Program-made: the position numbers and the translations under genes
Shown: positions 13,101 to 24,534 of the stretch, piece by piece
How the letters are laid out: each line of letters begins with the position of its first letter
How positions within the stretch are numbered: position 1 is the first letter of the stretch
From: Pelodera strongyloides
Taxonomy: Eukaryota; Nematoda; Chromadorea; Rhabditida; Rhabditidae
Direction: 5' to 3'
Assembly (NCBI GenBank): GCA_036852015.1
Contig: JAANDG010000029.1
Location: 124,001-188,000 of the forward strand
Length of the DNA stretch: 64,000 nucleotides
Notes under the pieces: generated by a model
Seen by the model: only the letters and a program-made list of their open reading frames with translations
Told to the model about the DNA's origin: nothing
Databases searched by the model: none

Positions 13101-15010
13101 GTTGGTTTTCTTTGCCATGTGTACCAAGCTATGGTTTTATTAGTTTTTTTGGACGCTCACCGTTTCTTTTTCAGCTGTAGCGAATGACAATGCCTTGCTT
13201 GGAGATTTGTTCAGTGCCGCACCATCGGTAACCCCTGTTTCGTCAACTCCAATGTCGCCTGCGAATGATCTACTGAGGTAGTAGTTTGATAAAGCCCCAG
13301 TGTTAGGAATTAAAAACGCATTTGCAGTTTACTGACTGTGTGGAAATAAATTGTCGCACCAGTGGAGTGCAACAACAACAGAAAGGACAAAATGAAACGA
13401 CACTGTGTTCAAAAAATTCACGAAATATCACAGATTGGGATGATAATATTCCCTCATTTCAATGCGTATGCTAGGTGCACTAGTCCTTATGAACTATGAA
13501 CTATGAATATGACTTGTTGTTTTCAGCGGATGGGGAGCGCCTGTGCAACCGACTGCATCGGCCTCGGTTGGGGATTTTGGAGCGTTTGCACAATCAACAC
13601 CAACTCCTGCAATACCGGTTAGTTTGATAGCTTTCTAAGCATGTTGTGATCATATTTATTTTCAATAGTGGTCAAATTTAGCCTTCTCAACCCCTTTCCC
13701 AGCATTCTGTTGTCGAAAGAATGGGCAACTTGTTTATAAATAATTAATTCGGTGTGGGCGCGACCAGTACACGGCTACAGCCCGTGGGAATATGGAACAG
13801 AGCGGTTTTTGGGGGATATGTATAGACAAATATACTTGACTACAAACACATTTCCAATAACATTCCTTTTTGAATCCAAATATTTTAGTCATCCGCTTCA
13901 ATGGACTTCTTTTCGAATGGACCAGTGCAAAGTTATGCCCCCGCTACGACTGGGGGTGTGAAAGGTAGATTTGCTTTTTCCCGTCGTGTTGTTATAATTT
14001 TTGGAATTTTTTTTGATGTGTGGATATTTATTCTCGTTGCTTGCAGCTGCCGCGAGCTCGGCTTCACCAAAAACCGCTGCTCCAGCGAAGTTAGGAAGCA
14101 CATGGGCGGGCGCGACTGGACTTATTGACTTGGATAACCTGGGAGGAAAGAAACAGACCAAACAGGCCGTTCCGATGAACCGGATGATGGCACCCAAGAC
14201 GAATACCTCGCAAAGTGCTGCTCCCAGTTCACAAGGTGAGGAAGGCTTTGCAATTGTCGAGAGTTATTTGCGTTAATGGCATGCTTTGTTATAACAAGAA
14301 TTATCTGCCTTTTTGCTACTGTTGCACCGTTATTTTTTATAATCTTTCAAAAGTACCCTCAGAAACGCCTGCATTTCACAAGAAAGTGACGTTATTCTTT
14401 TTTTCGGACCGCGAAATCCACCACAAAAGATTTTTGTTGCACATTGATCACTTAGAATGCGGAACTTGTATTTTTTGATGACTGCGCTGTTTAATTGAGG
14501 CTGTAATCATGAGCCGTGGTGATACTTTGAAAATGCTGAAGTAGGCAAAACTTTAATTCCATAAGTAAGTTAACGCAGCAAAGTTGATAAAATCCTGCGT
14601 CATGGAACAGTGTTTGAACCGTTTTTGATCCCTACTTCATGTATATAAAAGAGACCAGTTAATGGCATTAAAACACCTTTGTAGGCCTCACTTTTTATTC
14701 TGAAACCAGTGTTACCTTATATATGAAGAGTTTCTCAAGATAAAAAAATGTAGCTGTTCATTTTTGTATTCTTTGAAACGTAGCCTTTTTGCAATTTCCT
14801 GGACTTTATGTAATGATTGCGAGCTGCCAAAACTCATTCATATGTGCGTAGTTATTCGCGGGAGTTTTTTTGTGTATTGTAAAAGTTGCACTTTAGTGAC
14901 ATCTGTCAATGTTATTCTTATCAGATAATTGTTGATTGGTTACATTTCCGCGTGCGGAGTTGATTTTCATATGTTTAACTGATTCTTTCTTTTCAGATCT
15001 GCCTTGGTAA
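10139..15010 (+). CDS. rsd-3: RSD-3, epsinR/CLINT1 orthologue (ENTH-domain adaptor)
   Basis: An epsin-related adaptor at the trans-Golgi network and endosomes; in C. elegans RSD-3 is needed for import or spread of silencing RNA. Exons: 10139-10221, 10453-10569, 11089-11173, 11317-11399, 11562-11617, 11751-11894, 12003-12087, 12205-12301, 12467-12619, 12716-12826, 12926-13100, 13175-13277, 13527-13617, 13889-13964, 14047-14235, 14997-15010; 553 residues. The start follows AATTCCAG at 10133, a likely trans-splice site. The ENTH domain spans about residues 20-180: EEPWGPTG, NAWRRVYKSLVLLDYL, DAKGKDQGINVR and a charged end ending QDDDKLRAERKKAK. Behind it is an unstructured Ala/Pro/Ser-rich tail with DEFGDF and GDFGAF motifs of the type bound by AP-1/GGA ear domains, DPF, and leucine motifs (LLGGFDDL, LLGDLF) suited to clathrin or adaptor binding. 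It is longer than C. elegans RSD-3 (about 480 residues from memory) because of the tail. Confidence 0.95.
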
Positions 15011-16258
15011 AACATCGTCGTATGCGGAGTTCTCAATCAACGTCGTCATCGCTTTTCTTGTTCAGTCAATATTCAAAAGTGTGATCGAAATTTTATTATG
15101 TCATATAATTTACATTGTGATGCTTGTTGTAGATTAGTTATTTATTACGAGCGTGGAGAAACGTTACGCTACCGTGGTTTATAGATGTAATAATATTATC
15201 CACCCATTTTTCGACATCCTTTTTTATCAGTAGCCAGGCTACAAGTCTCCTGTCAAAAGCGTCAGTCACTATTTTATTATTGACGGCAGTCATTACAAAG
15301 CGTTCTGCAAACATACACCGAATTATTGATTAACTAATAGCATTCCCAGATTTTCAAAGATTCTCCGCTTCTTGGCGTCTTGGCTTGGCACAGTGCTTTG
15401 CTGTTCATGATGCATCGCACGCGGCTATCTATTTCATGCTGATATTTTTCAGACGTTTCGCTTCTTTTTTATTATTGTACCAACACATATCTATATTTTG
15501 CTCGGGAGATTTCTATTTATTTTATTAATTTGTAGCAAAATTGTGGTGAACTTCCGCCTATTGTGGCGGTTTCTTAGGCGTAGGCGGTTAGGCACACTTT
15601 AGGTACGCGCTAACCATAAGCAAATCTTTATTTGCGTGTGAAAGCACAGAATTGTACAAAATAGAGGAATTCGGCGTTTATGACTCTAAACTTTAAACTT
15701 GAATTCGATTCAGTAACAACATGTTAGGGGATTAAGCGAGTCCTGTGACTACCGTACATATTTCTCCCCTTTTCAACCGGAAGATTCCTTGATTGACGTT
15801 TTAAGCCCTATTTTGCATCAGAATTTTCCCACCGCATGCCGCTGAGGCCAGCTTCGAAAAGAGGAAAAAATGAACAACATTTACGTACCAAGTTTTAGTT
15901 TTAGCAATTCATGTTAGCCACCTAAGGCATGTACGTGATTAGCTTACGATCGCACTTATTTAAAGTATTTATTTACACAATTCAGAAAACATATCATCTT
16001 CGTCCGCACTAACCATTCCCCACTAACTCCTTTGTTAAACTAACTGTATTTTTTCTTATTTCATGTTTGTTCAGCAGAAGAAGGAGTTTTTTCTCGAAAC
16101 GATTACGAATTCGAGTAATTTGAGAGTTAAATTGAATGGCTTATCCATTGGGTTTTAGGGGTTAGATTCTCACCCTTCCAATTCTTTGTGAGTACCGTAC
16201 AAAGTTCACACACTTTCGCTTGTTTCGGTTTTATTTTCTCGGCGCTCGGTACTAACTT

Positions 16259-16331
16259 TTGCGTGGGTTAAATTACTACATATACTCATTATTAACCCAC
16301 CTGTTCATGTAGATTTTAACCCACGCAAATG
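16259..16331. repeat. Short inverted repeat (hairpin)
   Basis: TTGCGTGGGTTAAA at the left and TTTAACCCACGCAA at the right are perfect reverse complements, and the next bases (AT.ACTACAT / ATGTAGAT) pair partly. A third TTAACCCAC copy lies in the loop at about 16292. It could be a tiny MITE remnant or a cruciform-forming element. Confidence 0.6.
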
Positions 16332-16767
16332 TTTGTTACTGTCTTATTTCTATCAAATGTTTCATCTAGTAGAACTGCACGTTTCTGTGATATTTCGCTT
16401 TGTTTTCCTTCGTAGTATTTGAAATATGAAATTAAATATCGATTCCCACTCATGGCAACGAAGTGACGTTCTTGTGATATACTTTATCTTCTTCGTTTTA
16501 TTTGAAGTGCCTTTGGGAGTGTTTTTGATCAAAGAATAAATCTTTTTTTTCCTCTTCCTGGTTGAGCTTATGTTCCTTTTCACAAATCCAGTGAATTTTT
16601 AATGCTAAATACAGGTGGTTTTGTAAGTGTATTTCCAGGTCTCTACTCCATTTACAAAATTCACAGAAACTTAAAAGGTCAGTTGTAATTTTGTTATTTC
16701 ATGTGGGTGTAATTCAGGACCTGCGTGAGCCGCGCGGCTTTTGGAGGATCATTCAGCTTGCGTAAAC

Positions 16768-16931
16768 CTGTTTATCAGCGGCTGTTCCGTTATCACCGAG
16801 TATAGTATGTGGACGCGTATATGCAAAATTGGTCTGAAAATAGACGCAAGGAGGAATTTCATCGTATGATTGTAATGAAAAATTAGACAGTTGCGTAGGA
16901 TTTCGTAATGAGATCAGAAGAGTCCCATTGT
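16768..16931 (-). CDS. Candidate orphan exon, unrecognised
   Basis: An open minus-strand segment inside a frame spanning 16753-17001, bounded by a plausible acceptor (CTTCCAG) and donor (CAG/GTTTAC). The translation has three N-glycosylation-type sites (NGT, NFS, NGT) and one Cys, like an extracellular segment. I do not recognise the family. It could be chance; no neighbouring exon is certain. Confidence 0.2.
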
Positions 16932-18329
16932 CTGGAAGCCCAGACTCCAGACAATCAAAGGCAATTATGAAAGGGAAATTTGAGGTAAAAATTGTTGGCA
17001 TTGTCTCTTTTCGCCTTGATTAACTAACGCGCATATTCTTTTTCCTTGTTGCTTCGATGCTTTAAAAGAGACTTCCATCAATCTTAGACTCCGTGGCTGT
17101 GCCATGGTAGGAAACCATATTAGTTGCATTTACTGCAATCAAATGCCCGTTTCCGCTACAGTAGCTATTGCCTCTATTCTTGTCCCTGAATTATTATGGA
17201 AGCGAAAAGTGATTTCAAGCAACTTAATCTCTCACGCTTTGTTTTGGTGTACTAAAGTGCTTACTCGATATGTAAGTACACTTGAATGAAATGGATTCTA
17301 ATCAACATGTGCGCGAGTGCAGTTCCTAAAGCACTTCCTACCTTTTATTAGAAAACTTATTTTGAAATCACCTCAGTAGACTTCAGCAAAATCACTACCG
17401 GTATTGGTATCACTATCGTCGGTATTCTTCATTTGTGTAGGCTGAATGAAGCTTACGAAATCGTGATCCAAACAAGATTATTGAAATATTAATAAGGCAT
17501 CGGAAGTGATAATACGGCTTATGGTTCAAGTATGTACTTAATTCACGTTCACATTTCAGCGAAAATCCGGATTAATTAGTTGTAAACCCACATAAGCAAA
17601 TGGGTCTTTTGAGTACCGAAATCTGTTTGGGGAAATGATGCGGAGATAATGTAAATTTGAACGGAACCACTGTAGAATACATACGAATAATGCGAATAAA
17701 TATCATCAACCGAGATGTTCAACACATTAATTTCCGCCGATTGTGAATAATGAGGATTAGAGCAAAATCCCTCCTCATGGAATGCAAATTACTGATCCAT
17801 TAACATTTTCTTTGCGTTTATTTTTTATTATTATTTTACTTCCACGCATATTTTGAACTTGGTGGTTTCTGCAATTGTCATGTCTCGATATGCCTAACCA
17901 GTATTTAATATAATCCTGGGTTTACAATGAGCTAATACTTGCATTGACGTTTTGTTGCATAATGCTCTCTGCAGAAGTAGTGAAAAAGTATGACTAGACT
18001 CTTCGTTTTGATGCATTATTCTTAATGAATTATTTATACGCCCATAGTCTTTATAAGAGGAGGGATACAAAAGGTTGACACAAAGTATGTTTTCCCAGTA
18101 TTTGCTTCCCGAGAAAGCATCTGAAAAAAATACTTGTACATGGGACGTTCAACATATTTCTTCTGTCCAGTTGCGCAATTATATTTTTGAACTATGAGCG
18201 CTTTTCTCTGCTAAACACTCTCCGTCTGGACTCAGACGTTACAAAATTTGAATGTGTGTCCTCAGCGTGACCTTTTTGAGTATGGTATTCGTAACGCACA
18301 AATCCCTTAAATCTGTTAAATGCTCCCAA

Positions 18330-18602
18330 TCAACAGATGTCCTCAGGTGGGCAGGTGTGTGTTAACAACTCCTCTTCACCCAATAAGGCCAGTCGACACA
18401 TCCCAATTCGAATTCTCCATTCTGAGCATTCGAACACGTGTATACACGTGTGCATAACTCGCAGTGACCTCAAATATGCGGTACCGCATGATGACATCAT
18501 ATAGAGTAAAGAGTCTGCATTCAAATGTCCGCCGAGGTAGAAATAGCTACAGGTCAATCCATCAACAACGTTTACGTCGACATTTCCTGAACGGCTCATC
18601 AT
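18330..18602 (-). CDS. Candidate orphan exon or small ORF, unrecognised
   Basis: A 90-codon minus-strand frame rich in Cys (eight residues) with few low-complexity stretches, ending at a TGA. No family recognised. Splice sites are weak (possible acceptor GTTCAG near 18590). It may be linked to the candidate exons at 16.8 and 21.2 kb, which are on the same strand, but this is a guess. Confidence 0.15.
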   Translation of the reverse strand: MMSRSGNVDVNVVDGLTCSYFYLGGHLNADSLLYMMSSCGTAYLRSLRVMHTCIHVFECSEWRIRIGMCRLALLGEEELLTHTCPPEDIC

Positions 18603-21159
18603 GAATTTTATATAAGTTATTATTTAGCAGTTGTCCATATTGTCCACTGCACACACCCCTTCCTTAACAGTAAAAATAACTCTTATTTTGTCATGCCTTA
18701 CGTGCTTTGCGCTGTCGTAATACTTGATCCCAGGACATCATAACCATTAGAAATATGAGAAACTAATTCTGGTATTATCACGGATCAAGGTAACACATGG
18801 TGTAGAAATCCAGAAAATGCGTGTTTGATCCCTCCATTTCTTTGAATTAGGCTAGTGGACTTTGTACTAAAACCACATATCCAATGTCCATACACGGCAA
18901 GCGTCACATATTATTTCTTATTGAGTCTTGAACGAAAGGACATCCCGAATTTTGAAGGAGGTGGCATTTATTGATAACATCAGGCTTGCAGTATTACCTA
19001 GTTCCCTCGCGCAAGCCGTGCAAACACGCGTATCCTCGTTGTTTTCTAAAACTCGAACTCGAAAATGTCAGACCTCCCGAAAAAGGCGTAGAGAATTCGC
19101 TCATTTTCTAATTACCCATTTCCGTTTTGATAAATAAGCCGCACTTCCAGTTCACTGTTTAATTACCAAACTCCATTTGGAGGGCCTTTGTGAATATAAT
19201 GATATTTATAAAAAGTCCCAATGCCAGCTTGTGTTACTTGCAAGGCCCATCCATTGGTAATAAACTGGTCTATTTTTTGTACAACCTTAATTAAATTTTT
19301 TATCAGTCTCAGTATCCTCCACAATTCTCCAATGTAGATTTTGGTGATATACTACGCACTTAATGTGCTGGAACACTGAACCTTGACCAGTACTTAATAG
19401 TAGTATCTATGGCAAGCACAGCGTACCGTATTCTGCGAATGCTTCCGGAACATAAACCATAAACAAAGACAAATTGTTAGTCAATAACTGCAAACTAATT
19501 TTATGACGGGATTAACATGAAATGCCAATCGGCAACATTTTGATATCAACTTATTTTTCAATGTCCTACGTGTCAGCCTGATGCAATTTCTTTTATAATG
19601 CCGCTGCATGTACGCCGCCAGATCTTTCATCCTAATGTCAAATGCCAGTTTATTTTGTGGCTTTTATTAAGGTTTTCCAAAGTTCAATCAAGTTCTTTTG
19701 GAACGGAACTATGTGGCACATTTTTGCGTTTCTGGTCTACCAAAACCATGAATATGGCCGACTGAGAAAAATAAATGCACGGTTTGATTTTACCTTGGTA
19801 CCTGCCGACATCTGATTTTGTTCCTCTTTCTCTGTCAGCTCTGTTTTCTGGTTCTCATTTTTTAGTTATTTTTAACTCAAGATCAATGTCCATGGTCCGT
19901 GTCCACCAAAATTACAACATTGAAGTATGCCCGGGATATAGTTTAGGAGTAGTTCCTGTTGACGATTTGATCACTAACTTGTTAGACCGATCAGTCAATG
20001 AGGGTTTTGGTCAATGGTTGTAAACAACCGGGAGAATGTTTGTTGCTAAAAAAAGTCGGTTTCCCAATTGATGCAAACAATTAAGGTGGATGAGTAAACA
20101 CTTTTATTCGAGCTGCATAAACTGCAGTCTGAATGCGTCATATACATATGCAAATCCCAGCCTTGTCATTAAAATTATTGGCGTAGTTGGATGATTGTTT
20201 TATAACAACTCTGCTTCAGCTTTTGAACTTGTATGAAACAAATAATTTGAGAAATGTTCAATTCATCCACCCAGCGTTTGCTTCTCAAATGCTTTCCTGT
20301 ACTACGGTATGTGCCTTGTGTTATAATATCTACGCGCGCATGAGAAGAACTCGTAGAGCGCTACTTGCTCTCCCATGTAAAAGTTTCTTTTGCAACTTAA
20401 TTCAGGTGCACTTTGGATAGTTGTTAACCAATCGAGATCACCTTTCTTTCTCACACATTAATTAGTCGGCCTTTTACGCTCTTCCACATTCACTTATCAA
20501 AAGAGTTGTGTGTTTTGGTGGAACATGTTCATACACATTCGGTTGACAGGTGATCACGTTCCCATCCTCTTACTACCAAAATTCTTTGTATTTACACTGG
20601 TGTTTGACTACTGACGTGCCTCGAATTTTCAACATTGTTTCCATGTTGCTGCGTTTGTGTTCCAACTCTTGCCTCAGGTGTTTAATTATTGAGCAGTAGA
20701 TCGATGTAATAAGTTTGGTAGAACGCTGAAAAATCCTTTTGGTAGTAATCCTTTCTAATACAATGTGGTTATGAGGCTATAAGCATTGAAGTATGACACG
20801 AATAAGTGTTCTGTGTTTTGAGAATCTGTAATGTGCTGTAATAGAACTTTGTGTGGAATATTGCACGCATACATTTGCACTTGCACTTGGGAGTGTTTTA
20901 AAATTTAAAGCAACATAATTACCTACATTTCCTCATCTTTTCAGTTCATGGATTTTGGAATATCTAAAAAAAATAAGGATACTAAATTTAAGCTATATGT
21001 AAAACCAGGTCTGCATTCATCGTCAGTGTTAAACAGCTTATTTGTGGGCGTGGTCTGTCCGCCTACATTTGTTTATAGGGCGTACTGTATTTAGGCGGAA
21101 GAGCCAAATAAAATGCGTCTTTTAGTAGATACTACCATTAGGCAATAATTTTAACTTAC

Positions 21160-21317
21160 ACCTATGTATTCGCTCTATTGTACTTGCATTACAATTGCAT
21201 GCATTAATCGACATGTTGCTCCGAACACCAGATGCCGGAAAACCGTACATGTTTTCCGTTTCGCATGTTGATAAATTGGTTTGTTTCTCTCCAACTTGGC
21301 TCAGTTGAGTATTATAT
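21160..21317 (-). CDS. Candidate orphan exon, Cys-rich, unrecognised
   Basis: A minus-strand open segment bounded by a good acceptor (TTTTTAG) and a strong donor (GTAAGT). It encodes about 52 residues with Cys residues in a CNCN context and three N-glycosylation-type sites, which suggests an extracellular protein. No family recognised. This is the best of the three candidate exons in this gene-poor interval. Confidence 0.25.
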
Positions 21318-24076
21318 CTAAAAACCAAACGACCACAAGGATCCTGTGACGTTGTTGTTTTAAGGAACGTGATTGCTAAATTCACGGCTAAACAAGTTTA
21401 CTGGCCCCATTTGCTTTTATTTTTACTTCGAGGAATTTTCGAGCACCGATAATTTCTTTAATGAACGCTGTGCAAAAGAAATCGTTCGGTGTGAAAATGC
21501 GTGGTGTTTTACGTGCCTATTCAATGTCGTCTGTGTTATTTTCGTTTAATATATAGCTCAAAAACCTGGGAAATCACGGAATTTACTTTGTTTTCTTCTA
21601 TCTACCTAGCTTGCAAAGACAATATAAAGATGAGTTCTTGCAGTCCGCAAATTTTCCTCTTGTAAAGGTTTTCCCGCCTTCACTCAAAATAGTTTTCATT
21701 ATATCTTGAAGTTCTTTGCTCGATCGGTATACTGCCAAAACAATATGTCCCCATCTCATTTTTCACGTACTTGCTTCGAAAGCGGCGTTGATTAAAATGT
21801 TAATCATGCTCTTTAATGAGAAAAGTTGACCTCTTTGGAAACAAGCGAGCCATTGATGTGAGGCAATACAAACATAGAAACGTTTCTTTTTTGGAAAATT
21901 CAATCACGTCAGAATTTCAAACATAGGTGAAAAGAACCAACAACATCCTATTTCGAATATTTTGCTAGATATGCATCGCTATGTCTCGGGAGACTAGTAA
22001 TAAAACCAAGAAAAAATGCAGGTACACTCTGTGGTTTCATCTCGTTCATCCGTACTTTCCGCTTTGATAATCTTCGGCCCAACAATCTATGTGCTAATCT
22101 ACATATATACATAATTATGTATGGTGTATACCTACGAAGTTAAACCTAAAACACTGCGACCTTTTTCACTCTGTAAAGTCCACACTTCCTTTTCAATATG
22201 CCCCAACTAACGACGTAGGTGACGATGATAATATTGACATCTAATGATGCAATCTCCCGCTTCGTCACTGTGTAAAGGTTCATTCATACACAATTGGTAA
22301 ACTATGTCGTTGATACTGTTGTAGTAAACGAAACTATTCATGTGAACAAACAGCCACATCTATTTTAAATTTTGCCAATGGAAATTATGCGTTTCAATTA
22401 CTTTGTAAGGAAAAGATCATGGGGTATTTTCTGTGCTAGTGACGTATGATGCACCTTTGAACGAAAATAGAGCCGACTGAACAATTTGGTATAGTCACCT
22501 CGGCGTTTTCATTCCACTTGAAGGGACATGAAAACAGACTAAAGGCGATATTTTGAATTGGAATCTATATATGCTCGTGTCTTGTGCTCTTTCACGCCTA
22601 TATTCCTATTTCTTCACACCTATTGAATTCAAAACTCTATTCAAAGGGCTTTGAACCTGCAGCATCTTGTCTCTCTTATGGTTAGCTTGGAATTAGCCGT
22701 CAACCAGTGGTACCATCAATGGTTAGCCAAGTTTATGAGTTTGGAACAAGCAACTGTGTGTTTTGATTAGAAGTATACGCGTTGTTCTGGGCTATTCTTG
22801 TCCATTTGTATAGCGTATGTTTGGTTTTACTTAGTAATAGCGTAATTGATTTAGTAATATTATGGATGTCAAATTATAGCACGCGCATTGGCGTAGACAG
22901 TGCCACGCCATGTTTAGTCAGGAAATCTCACAAAGCAATCGCAATAAGACAAAAAGTGTTGATGATTGTGTGTTACCCTTGTTGCATTACTTTCTATTTT
23001 CTGTGAAAAAAGGGCATTTGTGGATTATTTAGTGTGTATTATTATTGGTGCCGAATCATAACATGATTCAGGCGGCCATTTATTATTAAAAGAGTACATC
23101 CAATGTGTTTCTTTCATTCGAACTCGCGAAAACGGATCATAAAAAGTTTTTAAGGAACATAAATCCTCTACATTCCACTTTGAAAAAAAATAAACAGAAA
23201 TCGCACAATTTCCCGAAACTAGCTTGGTAATGACGCTCTGTCATTTCCTGTGACTGCAATGTTGTACGGATAACTGTCTCAACTTGTATGTTACTCCATG
23301 GATTTATTCTGGTTGATTGTCTTAGTTCATTTGAAGACAATCAGACTGTCAGTTGGAATAAGCCCCGCACCGTTTTATGTCAAAACTCCTTGCTCTTCAC
23401 TTGCAATCAGTGAATTTCTCAGCATTCCCTCTGGAATATTGAGAAAACTTATATGACACACGCATTAATGATCCCAATCCATTGAAGGGTTGACAAACAG
23501 TAAAAACTGCTTGCGTGCGTGCAGCTTCATGACACTGTGAGAATCTTTTGTTTCCAAGATAATTTTCCGCTCCGTATTTGAAATCTCTTCTTTTTCATAA
23601 TGATTTCACTTTATATCCCTGATTAATTCGATGACATTAGTGGCTCTTTTACGTTCTTACTTTACTTTGATTGACGCTGGCAGTCCAAAAAAAAAAGAGA
23701 CTATAAACGAACCATTCAGATCACTTCGTTTAAGATTTCCACTTGATCGACCAAGAATTGTCATCGTACACATTATTATTTCTGAAAGTATATACATATA
23801 CAGCACGGTTAGTTTCCGCCTTCCCCGATTAAGTGTGTTTTTGGACAGCGATAAGTAACTGGCGTTCCAGTAAATGCAGATACCCGTTCATGGCATCTAA
23901 TTAAATATGCTTTCGTCACCTGTTATTTATCAACAAATTCACCTGCGTTTTATAATCAAATTTTGTCGTTTATTTGTGCACAGGTGATGAATGAGATTAT
24001 TTTGCAGCGCTCGCACTCACAGTCTCATTTCCATTTATACATTCTAGTTCAATGTTGTAATATGTATACATAGGAA

Positions 24077-24255
24077 ATGGGTGAACCCATTTGGTGACGG
24101 TTCACGGGTTTTATCCCGGGCCAGCCCATTTGGTGACCACTTCTGACCATGTGGTGACCAAGTTTCATCGAAAACCGTCATAAAGTGGTCACAAAATGAG
24201 CACTAACCAGTCATTCGGTGAAAACCACTTGGTGACCGGCGAGTGACGTTTTTCT
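24077..24255. repeat. Cluster of GGTGACC-type words
   Basis: TTGGTGAC or a near variant occurs at about 24090, 24130, 24151, 24217 (GGTGAAA) and 24229, with an inverted GTGGTCAC at 24185, within 180 bases. GGTGACC is itself a palindrome with one central base. The cluster ends about 280 bases before the Ig gene start, so it could be a decayed repeat or a cis-regulatory array. Confidence 0.5.
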
Positions 24256-24534
24256 GTGTTTTCGGCAATTATCCCGTTTCCTGTGTATATGCGTTAGCAC
24301 CCTATTTGTTGCTAAAGCAAAACTGTCCAGCGTATTGGTGACGCTAAACTAACAAATTACAAACTTTTTGGTTTCTCTAGGACGAAGTTTTGACTTATTG
24401 TTAGTGATTCGGTATTTGAATGGAATTAAGACCTTTCACCCATGAATGTGTTGCTTGCAATAACACGATTCAGGCATGCCAGGTCAACTCTCACATAAAC
24501 ATATATTAACGCACCTTGATTTGCAGGTAATAAA

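Larger units (their letters stand above)
15011..24534. other. Gene-poor region downstream of rsd-3 and upstream of the Ig gene
   Basis: The beginning is the rsd-3 3' UTR; the end is the promoter region of the Ig gene. In between no recognisable protein is encoded. Candidate minus-strand exons near 16.8, 18.5 and 21.2 kb, a hairpin at 16259-16331 and a GGTGACC cluster at 24077-24255 are listed separately. Everything else appears as AT-rich unique sequence. Confidence 0.5.
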
